Part shown: positions 31,445 to 38,030 of the stretch, piece by piece
How the letters are laid out: each line of letters starts with the position of its first letter
How positions within the stretch are numbered: position 1 is the stretch's first letter
Virus record (IMG/VR): IMGVR_UViG_3300009180_005974
Coordinates: 1-53,224 of that record
Source: a virus
DNA length: 53,224 nucleotides
Reading direction: 5' to 3' (one strand)
Notes under the pieces: generated by a model
What the model was told of the DNA's origin: nothing
What the model saw: the letters and a program-made list of their open reading frames with translations, nothing else
The model's database searches: none
Made by a program: the position numbers and the translations under genes

Positions 31445-31828
31445 ATGTTCAGCATCGTGAATCGCAGCCCCTATGCCAGCTTCGACACCTTCCTCGACTC
31501 GTTCCTCGATGAGCGCAGTGACCGGTACGCTCGTAAGACGACTGCCCTGATGCCGCGTGCTCAGATCAATGAGACCGACAAGGGCTACTCCATCGCCGTG
31601 GAGATGCCGGGCCTCAGCCGCTCCGACATTGAGATCTCCACCGAGCACGACAGCCTCACCGTCACCGGTAACCGTGAGGTGAACGGCACCAAGTCCACAT
31701 ACTCCCGGTCCTGGACTCTCGGTGAGAACGTCGCGCAGGATGGAATCTCGGCGCGGTATGACGCCGGCATCCTCTATGTCGAGGTCCCCGTCCAGAAGAG
31801 CGTGAAGCGGATCATCTCCGTCGAGTAG
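31445..31828 (+). CDS. Small heat-shock protein (Hsp20/alpha-crystallin)
   Basis: A 127-residue protein from ATG 31445 with a strong AAAGGAGAG. The alpha-crystallin domain is clear: RAQINETDKGYSIAVEMPGL, SDIEISTEHDSLTVTGNR, SRSWTLGENVAQDGISARY and GILYVEVPVQKS. It binds unfolding proteins without ATP. Similar genes occur in cyanophages and other large phages. It stands alone before a strong terminator, so it is expressed as its own unit. It is one of two chaperone-type genes here, with the Hsp60-like protein at 40331. Confidence 0.9.
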   Translation: MFSIVNRSPYASFDTFLDSFLDERSDRYARKTTALMPRAQINETDKGYSIAVEMPGLSRSDIEISTEHDSLTVTGNREVNGTKSTYSRSWTLGENVAQDGISARYDAGILYVEVPVQKSVKRIISVE

Positions 31829-31851
31829 TCAGCAATCACCCGCTCTGTGAT

Positions 31852-31887
31852 GCCGTCGTTCTCTTGGGTTCGACGGCTTTTTTTTTT
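31852..31887 (+). terminator. Rho-independent terminator
   Basis: GCCGTCG (31852-31858) pairs with CGACGGC (31871-31877) around a 12-nt loop, followed by ten T. Textbook form directly after the Hsp20 gene. Confidence 0.9.
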
Positions 31888-31914
31888 GTCAGATTGAAAA
31901 CATGCCCGAAAGAG

Positions 31915-31922
31915 GATAGTTA
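31915..31922 (+). promoter_or_regulatory. Candidate late-type promoter motif GATAGTTA
   Basis: GATAGTTA lies 28 bp before the next leader-bearing gene and just after a strong terminator, so a promoter is needed here. A TTGAAA at 31894-31899 may serve as -35. Same octamer as at 6594-6601. Confidence 0.45.
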
Positions 31923-31950
31923 TCGTTACAGCTCACAGGAGAATCATCAA

Positions 31951-32292
31951 ATGGCAATCAGACTCACAGAGACGAGACTTCGTCAGATCATCCGCGAGGA
32001 AGCTTCCAAGCTCACACGTTCACGTCGTATCTCAGAGATGTCAACGCTCGCACCCCCTCCTATGTCTCCTCCCGAGTACTACGTCACACCCCAGGGTGAA
32101 GAGATTGACTGGGCGGACCTGGAGCAGGAGCTTATTGATGCCATGATGGACCTTGAGATGCGCCCCTCCAGGAAGGCAGAGACCAACGTTCGCAAGCTGA
32201 AGAGAGCCGCGAAGGACATCGGTTACGTTGGGATCCCTGAAAGTTTCCTCGAGGAAGTGGCTGACAAGCTAACGGAATACGATGTGTACTAG
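31951..32292 (+). CDS. Leader-bearing candidate capsid-internal protein
   Basis: A 113-residue protein from ATG 31951 with CAGGAG upstream. The leader MAIRLTETRLRQIIREEASK is close to those at 965 and 1621 and has I-R-E16 before Glu. The rest is helical and acidic in the middle (EEIDWADLEQELIDAMMDLE) with a basic stretch (KAETNVRKLKRAAKDIGY). No domain recognised. Confidence 0.65.
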   Translation: MAIRLTETRLRQIIREEASKLTRSRRISEMSTLAPPPMSPPEYYVTPQGEEIDWADLEQELIDAMMDLEMRPSRKAETNVRKLKRAAKDIGYVGIPESFLEEVADKLTEYDVY

Positions 32293-32307
32293 ACGTACAG
32301 TTATAGC

Positions 32308-32619
32308 ATGCACAGAATGAAATTAGTCGATCTGCTTTTTGAGACTGGATTCGGAACTTCGATGACCCAGGTCCCTCCCGGTGTCGGTAGAAATGCCCAC
32401 AGCGTCCACACTGACCCGTACACCTGGGAAGACTACGAAGACATGGAGTACGAGATCTCCACAGATGAGAAGGGCAAGACGTTTGCCAGCATCACCGACA
32501 CCACCAAGGGCAGAAAGCAGAGCTACACCCGCACGTTTGCTGATGAAGAGCAAGCGAAGATGTGGATCCGGACCGAGTTCGAGAAGATGAAACGGGATAA
32601 GATGGCAAAAGAGCGTTGA
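32308..32619 (+). CDS. Leader-bearing small protein
   Basis: A 103-residue protein. The leader MHRMKLVDLLFETGF is nearly the same as that of the 642-residue protein at 6824 and has L-F-E12 before Thr. The mature part is small and charged (WEDYEDMEYEISTDEKGKTF, YTRTFADEEQAKMWIRTEFE). A TACAGTTATAG stretch just upstream recalls the GATANTTA motif. Confidence 0.6.
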   Translation: MHRMKLVDLLFETGFGTSMTQVPPGVGRNAHSVHTDPYTWEDYEDMEYEISTDEKGKTFASITDTTKGRKQSYTRTFADEEQAKMWIRTEFEKMKRDKMAKER

Positions 32620-32643
32620 AAAGCGATTTACGCGTGGTATAAT
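32616..32643 (+). promoter_or_regulatory. Sigma70-like promoter
   Basis: TTGAAA (32616-32621) and a perfect TATAAT (32638-32643), 16-bp spacer, 21 bp before the helicase start. Same hexamers and spacing as 4698-4725. The -35 box overlaps the stop codon of the upstream gene. Confidence 0.8.
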
Positions 32644-32663
32644 CGGGTATTGGAGTGCAAACT

Positions 32664-34286
32664 GTGATTCCCGAGTACGAGATCAACTTCCCATTCTCTC
32701 AGATCCGTGACGCCCAGAAGGATGCAATCGAGTTCGCGCTCAAGGCATTCTTCGAGGAAGACAAGAAGTTCGTGGTGATCGAGGCGGGTACCGGCGTCGG
32801 CAAGTCGGCGATCGGTCTCGCGCTTTCCCGGACCGTGTCCGGTCACAGTGCCCCGGCAGACTTCAAGCCGGGCGGCTACTTCATCACGACCCAGAAGATC
32901 CTGCAGGACCAGTACCTGCGCGACTTTGGGGCACCGAAAGGCACGATGCTCTCGCTGAAGTCTTCAGCAAACTTCCAGTGCACTTACCACAAGGCGAACA
33001 CCTGCGCGGACAGCCTCAGGGCACTCAAGGTCGCAGACAAGTCCTCTGCGTTCTTCAAGAACTGTGCCCACCACTGTGTCTACCGGCAGGCCAAGAACGC
33101 GTTCATCAATGGCGAGGAGGGCGTGACGAACTTCAGCTACTTCCTGGCTGAGACGGTGTACGCTGGCCGCCTCCAGCCCCGGCGGCTCCTGGTGGTCGAC
33201 GAGGCGCACAATGCTGACATGGAGCTCAGCAAGTTCATCGAGATCGACATCAGCGAGCGGTTTGCATCCACTGCCCTCAAGCTTGAGATGCCCGAGATCA
33301 AGACCCAGCTCCAGGCGATCAAGTGGCTGCGCGAGGAGTACGAGCCCAAGCTTGATACCCATGTGAAGCACATGGAAAAGATGATGGAGAAGTACGTCGG
33401 CTTCAAGGACAAACTCAAGGAGTTCACTACAATCGCAAAGCGGTATGAGCTCCTCGACAAGCACATCTGCAAGGTCCACCGATTCCTGAAGATCTACGAC
33501 GACGAGAACTGGATCTTCAACCTGATTCCTGCCGAGGGGCAGTCCGGTCGCAAGCTCGAGTTCAAGCCGGTTGATGTCTCCCACTATGCGGACGAGTTCC
33601 TGTTCCGTCACGGTCACAAGGTCCTGCTGATGTCGGCGACGATTCTCGACAAGGAGGGCTTCTGCGGTCTCCTGGGAATCAAGTCCGAGGACTGCGCCTT
33701 CATCTCTATCCCGTCACCGTTCCCGGTCGAGAACAAGCCGATCCTGGTGAGCCCCGTCGGCAGCATGTCAGCGGACAAGATCGAGCAGACCCTGCCTCGT
33801 TTGGCCACCGCCGTTACCGAGATTCTGCGCAATCACCCGAATGAGAAGGGCATCATCCACTGCCACTCCTACAAGATCGCGAACTATCTCATGAAGAACG
33901 TGAAGTCCAACCGGCTCCTTACCCATGGCAGCGCAGACCGGGATGAGACGCTGTCCAAGCACATCACGGGGACCCAGCCAACGGTTCTGCTGTCACCCTC
34001 GATGACGGAAGGTGTGGACCTCAAGGACGATTCCAGCCGCTTCCAGATCCTCTGCAAGGTCCCATACCCCTACCTCGGTGACAAGATCGTGAAGAAGCGC
34101 ATGCACCGCTGGCCCTGGTGGTACCCGCTCCAGACCGCAAAGACCATCGTCCAGTCTGTGGGCCGATCTGTCCGAAGTGAGACTGACCACGCAGTGACCT
34201 ATATTCTCGATGGCGACTGGGATAGATTTTACTCGAAGAACTCCAAGTTCTTTCCAGAAGATTTCAGGGAGTCTATCGTAAAATGA
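32664..34286 (+). CDS. DinG/XPD-type superfamily 2 helicase with putative Fe-S cluster
   Basis: A 540-residue protein. GTG 32664 is preferred over GTG 32655 because GGAG is then 8 nt away. Walker A is EAGTGVGKSAIGLA (about 40-53), the DEAH box VVDEAHNADME near 178, and C-terminal motifs include LLMSATILDK, PSMTEGVDLKDDSSRF and QSVGRSVRSETDH. Four Cys between motifs Ia and II (about 106, 114, 134, 138; spacing 7, 19 and 3) fit the 4Fe-4S cluster of XPD/DinG helicases. The family unwinds DNA 5' to 3' in repair and R-loop removal. It follows a strong sigma70-like promoter and heads an overlapping unit with the sugar/nucleotide genes. Confidence 0.85.
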   Translation: MIPEYEINFPFSQIRDAQKDAIEFALKAFFEEDKKFVVIEAGTGVGKSAIGLALSRTVSGHSAPADFKPGGYFITTQKILQDQYLRDFGAPKGTMLSLKSSANFQCTYHKANTCADSLRALKVADKSSAFFKNCAHHCVYRQAKNAFINGEEGVTNFSYFLAETVYAGRLQPRRLLVVDEAHNADMELSKFIEIDISERFASTALKLEMPEIKTQLQAIKWLREEYEPKLDTHVKHMEKMMEKYVGFKDKLKEFTTIAKRYELLDKHICKVHRFLKIYDDENWIFNLIPAEGQSGRKLEFKPVDVSHYADEFLFRHGHKVLLMSATILDKEGFCGLLGIKSEDCAFISIPSPFPVENKPILVSPVGSMSADKIEQTLPRLATAVTEILRNHPNEKGIIHCHSYKIANYLMKNVKSNRLLTHGSADRDETLSKHITGTQPTVLLSPSMTEGVDLKDDSSRFQILCKVPYPYLGDKIVKKRMHRWPWWYPLQTAKTIVQSVGRSVRSETDHAVTYILDGDWDRFYSKNSKFFPEDFRESIVK

Positions 34287-34762
34287 TCTGCAAGAATGTC
34301 GAGCACCTGCGAGATGTGCTCAGCGAATTCCACCCAAACCAGAAGGTCTGGGCTACGAGCGGCGGATTTGATCCCATGCACGTCGGACACCTTCGTTGCC
34401 TTCTTGACACTGCCAGGCTGGCAAGCAAAGAGGGCGGCGTAACGGTCGTGATTGTGAACGGAGACGGATTTCTCCTCAGGAAGAAGGGTTATGCCTTCAT
34501 GCCCGATGAAGAGCGCATGGAGATAATCGACGGTGTCCGAGGAGTCGACTATGTTGTACCGTGGGATGATGGATCACAGACCGTGGTTGGCGCAATTGAT
34601 GCTCTAAAGCCGAACTATTTCACAAAGGGTGGAGACCGAGACACGGCGCAGAACGTTCCAGAGTTTGAGCTGTGCTCAAAGATTGGGTGCGATGTGGTAT
34701 TTGGAATTGGCGGCGGCAAGATCCAGTCGTCATCAGATCTAGTCTCAAAGGTGAAGAAATGA
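34283..34762 (+). CDS. Cytidylyltransferase-like nucleotidyltransferase
   Basis: A 159-residue protein with the family signature SGGFDPMHVGHLRCL (His33 and His36 in the HxGH motif) and a C-terminal TKGGDRDTAQNVPE region. It is closest in plan to the RfaE C-terminal domain and glycerol-3-phosphate cytidylyltransferases, which join a nucleotide to a phosphorylated sugar or polyol. Overlaps the helicase by 4 bp and the cupin by 4 bp. The substrate may be a surface sugar or a nucleotide cofactor such as NAD precursors; not decidable here. Confidence 0.75.
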   Translation: MICKNVEHLRDVLSEFHPNQKVWATSGGFDPMHVGHLRCLLDTARLASKEGGVTVVIVNGDGFLLRKKGYAFMPDEERMEIIDGVRGVDYVVPWDDGSQTVVGAIDALKPNYFTKGGDRDTAQNVPEFELCSKIGCDVVFGIGGGKIQSSSDLVSKVKK

Positions 34763-35100
34763 GAATCGTAAATAAGCCATGGGGACACGAAGAGATTTGG
34801 GCTGAGAACCCCAAGTACCTTGGAAAGATTCTGGTGATCAAGAATGGCCACCGTCTGAGCCGTCAGTACCACAATATCAAGGACGAGACAATCAGGGTTC
34901 TCAGTGGAACTCTCACAATCGAAGTCGGAGCCAAGGGCGAGAACAAGTGGAAATACACTGAGGGAAGCACGTTTCACGTGACTCCAAAGACGGTCCACAG
35001 GTTCTGTGCTTACGATGGTGATGTCCAGCTGATTGAAGTCTCGACCCCTGAAATCAACGATGTAGTGAGGCTTGAAGATGACTACTCGCGGGAGCAATAA
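34759..35100 (+). CDS. Cupin, mannose-6-phosphate isomerase type II-like
   Basis: A 113-residue single cupin. KPWGHEEIWAEN at the start, KNGHRLSRQYHNIKDETIRV with metal-binding His and Glu, SGTLTIEVG and FHVTPKTVHRF are the motifs of the isomerase/C-terminal domain of ManC-type proteins. With the adjacent nucleotidyltransferase it suggests sugar-nucleotide metabolism, perhaps for glycosylating DNA, virion or host surface. Could also be an isolated sugar-binding cupin. Confidence 0.75.
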   Translation: MRIVNKPWGHEEIWAENPKYLGKILVIKNGHRLSRQYHNIKDETIRVLSGTLTIEVGAKGENKWKYTEGSTFHVTPKTVHRFCAYDGDVQLIEVSTPEINDVVRLEDDYSREQ

Positions 35101-35530
35101 GAGGGAGCGGCGTCCTGGAGCAGGATTTGTAGTCCTGCGAAAGTTTGATGACGGCTGGAAAGTGCTGGGGCTCAGGTTCTACAGCACTTATGATCTACCC
35201 AAGGGTGGCGTGGACTCCAACAGCGAGCCGCTTCTTAGCACGGCAAAGAGAGAGTGCTTTGAGGAGGCTGACATCCTAATCGAAGACGGCGAGATGCCAT
35301 TCGGAGATCTCAGCCTCAAAGTCAAGCACCTGACTCTCTATATTGCGGTGACCAGCAAGGACGCAAAGATCAAGAAGAACGAGAAGACCGGAATCCTCGA
35401 GCATCACGGACTCAAGTGGCTTGATCTTGAGGCCGACCACGATAAGTTTCACCCCTACCTTCAGCCAGCAGTTGTTTGGGCCCGTGACATACTGAAGAGC
35501 AACGAGAGTTTATACTCGCTCAGAACCTGA
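35078..35530 (+). CDS. Nudix hydrolase
   Basis: A 150-residue protein from ATG 35078 (TTG 35072 is also possible). The Nudix box is GGVDSNSEPLLSTAKRECFE followed by EADI, matching Gx5Ex7REUxEExGU except that the last Gly is Asp. Nudix enzymes hydrolyse nucleoside diphosphates linked to another group, including NAD, sugar nucleotides, diadenosine polyphosphates and mRNA caps. It is the last gene of the helicase unit and overlaps the cupin by 23 bp. Confidence 0.8.
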   Translation: MTTRGSNKRERRPGAGFVVLRKFDDGWKVLGLRFYSTYDLPKGGVDSNSEPLLSTAKRECFEEADILIEDGEMPFGDLSLKVKHLTLYIAVTSKDAKIKKNEKTGILEHHGLKWLDLEADHDKFHPYLQPAVVWARDILKSNESLYSLRT

Positions 35531-35536
35531 TACTTA
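35529..35536 (+). promoter_or_regulatory. GATACTTA motif close to the YeaH start
   Basis: GATACTTA ends only 5 bp before ATG 35542. If it works as a -10 element the YeaH-like mRNA would be nearly leaderless; no Shine-Dalgarno sequence is visible. A TTTATACT near 35510 is another candidate promoter. Confidence 0.25.
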
Positions 35537-35541
35537 TTGGT

Positions 35542-36711
35542 ATGTCCGTTTTCAAAGAGCACAAGACCTCCGCTGACAGGTCGGCTTCTGACCGCCGACG
35601 TCACAAAGAGAAGATCGATAGGGCAATCAAGGACGGAATCCACGACATAGTCGCGGATGAGTCGATCATAGGTCAGGACGGTAAGAAGAAGATCAAGATT
35701 CCCGTGAAGGGCATCAAGGAGTATCGATTCGTCTATGGCGATAATGGAAATCGCCAGGTCGGTTCTGCTCCAGGAAAGGACGTATCCAGGGGACAGACGG
35801 TCGGCAGTGCCGGAAAGCCCCAGAAGGGAAAGCCAGGAAAGGCCGGCGAGGATGCTGGTGAGGAAGTGTACGAGGTCGAGATCACGCTCGAAGAGCTCGC
35901 ACACTACCTTTTCGATAGCCTAGAGCTTCCCGAGCTGGAGAAGAAGTCCCTAAAGCAGATCATCACCGAGAAGCCAAAGCGCCACGGCTACAGGAACGAG
36001 GGAATCAGGCCCAGGCTTGATAAGAAGGAGACGGTGAAGCGCATGCTCCGCCGGCGAAACGTGGCAAAGTCGAGCGGCTCTTATGATCCAGAGGAGCAGG
36101 AGAGCTTCTCGTTCAATGATGACGACCTGCGCTACAAGCACATCAAGCAGGTCTCACAGCCCTCTTCGAACGCCGTGATCTTCTTCATCATGGACGTGTC
36201 AGGCTCGATGACCGATGAGAAGAAGTATCTCGCACGGAGCTTCTTCTTCCTGCTATACCACTTTGTACGCTCACGGTATGAGAACACCGAGATCGTATTC
36301 ATTGCCCATGATACCGCCGCCTACGAGGTCACGGAAGACCAGTTCTTCAAGCGCGGATCCTCTGGCGGCACCACGGTCTCGCCGGCAATCGAGATGGTGA
36401 GCCAGATCATTGAGAAGCGGTACCACCAGTCCGCCTGGAACATCTATGCGTTCCAGTGTAGCGACGGTGACAACTTCTCCAACGACAATCCAAAGCTCCT
36501 TGAGCGACTCAGAGTGCTAAAGCCACTGTGCCAGCTGTACGGCTACTGTGAGATTGAGCCTGAGAAGGACAAGATGCGCTGGGCTCACAACGACTCGATG
36601 CTCGGAAACTTGCTCCAGCCGCTCAAGGACAGCAACTTCAAGATCGCCAACATCAACACGCCGAAAGACATCTGGCCAGCATTCAAGTCATTCTTTGGAG
36701 GGAAGCTTTAA
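35542..36711 (+). CDS. yeaH: YeaH/YhbH (DUF444) von Willebrand A-type protein
   Basis: A 389-residue protein of family-typical length (B. subtilis YhbH and E. coli YeaH are about 390-430). It has the basic N-terminus with SASDRRRHKEKIDRAI, a Gly/Lys linker, SYDPEEQESFSFNDDDLRY, the metal-site motif MDVSGSM (Asp218, Ser220, Ser222), the Thr loop GSSGGTTVSPA and the end PKDIWPAFKSFF. In bacteria it is encoded with the kinase PrkA/YeaG and SpoVR/YcgB and is induced in starvation. The same three genes follow each other here. Its stop overlaps the SpoVR start by 1 bp. Confidence 0.9.
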   Translation: MSVFKEHKTSADRSASDRRRHKEKIDRAIKDGIHDIVADESIIGQDGKKKIKIPVKGIKEYRFVYGDNGNRQVGSAPGKDVSRGQTVGSAGKPQKGKPGKAGEDAGEEVYEVEITLEELAHYLFDSLELPELEKKSLKQIITEKPKRHGYRNEGIRPRLDKKETVKRMLRRRNVAKSSGSYDPEEQESFSFNDDDLRYKHIKQVSQPSSNAVIFFIMDVSGSMTDEKKYLARSFFFLLYHFVRSRYENTEIVFIAHDTAAYEVTEDQFFKRGSSGGTTVSPAIEMVSQIIEKRYHQSAWNIYAFQCSDGDNFSNDNPKLLERLRVLKPLCQLYGYCEIEPEKDKMRWAHNDSMLGNLLQPLKDSNFKIANINTPKDIWPAFKSFFGGKL

Positions 36712-38021
36712 TGTCAGATTGGACCTTCAAGGAACTGGAAGAATACGATAAGAGGATCATTGAGATCGCAGAGAGCCACAATCTCGACTGGTTTCCAATT
36801 GTGTACGAGACCTGCGACTACTACGAGATGATGGGCCACATGTCATACCACGGCATGCCGAGCCACTACCCGCACTGGTCTTTCGGAAAGTCTTTCGAGC
36901 GCACTCAGCAGATGTATAACATTGGTGCTGAGGGTCTTCCATACGAGCTCATCATCAACTCGAATCCCAGCATTGCTTACCTGATGCGGGAGAATCCTCT
37001 GTACCTGCAGGTGCTCATCATGGCGCACTGTGTTGGCCACAGTGACTTCTTCAAGAACAACAGGATGTTCTCCAGCACCCAGCCGGACATCATTGTGCAC
37101 CGCTTTAGGAATGCCAGAAAGCGCATCCAGGGCTACATCGAGGACCCAAGCATTGGAATCATCAAGGTGGAGGAGCTACTGGATTCTGCGCACGCAATCC
37201 AGTTCCAGACCTACCGCTTCCCGAAGGAGTACATTCCTCACTCTGTGAAGAAGAAGGAGATGATACTACGCTTCAAGGAGCAGAAGGAACGCGGACTCAA
37301 GGTCTCAATGGACAGCCTCGAGAAGGTTCCTCTGGAGAAGGAGTACGATGTTCTGGGATTCCTGGGCGAGCACGCAAACATGGAAGACTGGGAGAGGGAC
37401 GTTCTCGACATTGTGAGGACTGAGTCACAGTACTTCATGCCGCAGATCCGCACCAAGATTATGAACGAGGGCTGGGCCAGCTACTGGCACTACCGGATCC
37501 TCCACGAGCTCAATCTCCCGCCTGAACTTCACCTTCCATTCATCAAGTCGCACAACCAGGTCATCAGACCCGCGATCGGATCAATCAATCCTTACCACCT
37601 CGGCTTCCACATGTTTCACGATATAGAGAAGCGTATGGGACTAGAGGAATGCTTCATCGCAAGAGAGGCGTGCAACGATGAGTCCTTCATCAGAAACTAC
37701 CTCACCCAAGAGATGTGCGAGGAGCTGAACCTTTTCTCCTACGGCAGGAAGAAGGAGAACTACGTTGTCGAGGATGTCTCTGATGAGATGGGCTGGAAAG
37801 AGGTGAAGCATAACCTAATCAGGCAAGTTGGCGCAAATACGATACCAACGATCTATGTTGAATCGATCGACAAGGGAAACGTTCTTGTGCTTCACCACGA
37901 GCACGATGGCAGAGATCTAGAGATCAATTACGCAGAAAAAGTCATAGGCCACGTATCAAAAATCTGGAAGAGCGAAGTCAAGCTCCTAACAACTTTGGAA
38001 GGCGAACCCTTCGAAATCTGA
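36711..38021 (+). CDS. spoVR: SpoVR/YcgB family protein
   Basis: A 436-residue protein, slightly shorter than E. coli YcgB (about 510) and near B. subtilis SpoVR (468). Family signatures: LDWFPIVYETCDYYEMMGHM, MPSHYPHWSFGKSFERTQ, INSNPSIAYLMREN, IMAHCVGHSDFFKNN, NEGWASYWHYRI and NPYHLGFHMFHDIEKR. The HC-GH segment conserves the likely metal-binding His residues. Its biochemical role is not known; in B. subtilis it affects spore cortex formation. Placed between YeaH and PrkA in one unit, with 9 bp to the PrkA start. Confidence 0.9.
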   Translation: MSDWTFKELEEYDKRIIEIAESHNLDWFPIVYETCDYYEMMGHMSYHGMPSHYPHWSFGKSFERTQQMYNIGAEGLPYELIINSNPSIAYLMRENPLYLQVLIMAHCVGHSDFFKNNRMFSSTQPDIIVHRFRNARKRIQGYIEDPSIGIIKVEELLDSAHAIQFQTYRFPKEYIPHSVKKKEMILRFKEQKERGLKVSMDSLEKVPLEKEYDVLGFLGEHANMEDWERDVLDIVRTESQYFMPQIRTKIMNEGWASYWHYRILHELNLPPELHLPFIKSHNQVIRPAIGSINPYHLGFHMFHDIEKRMGLEECFIAREACNDESFIRNYLTQEMCEELNLFSYGRKKENYVVEDVSDEMGWKEVKHNLIRQVGANTIPTIYVESIDKGNVLVLHHEHDGRDLEINYAEKVIGHVSKIWKSEVKLLTTLEGEPFEI

Positions 38022-38030
38022 GAGGTGTCA

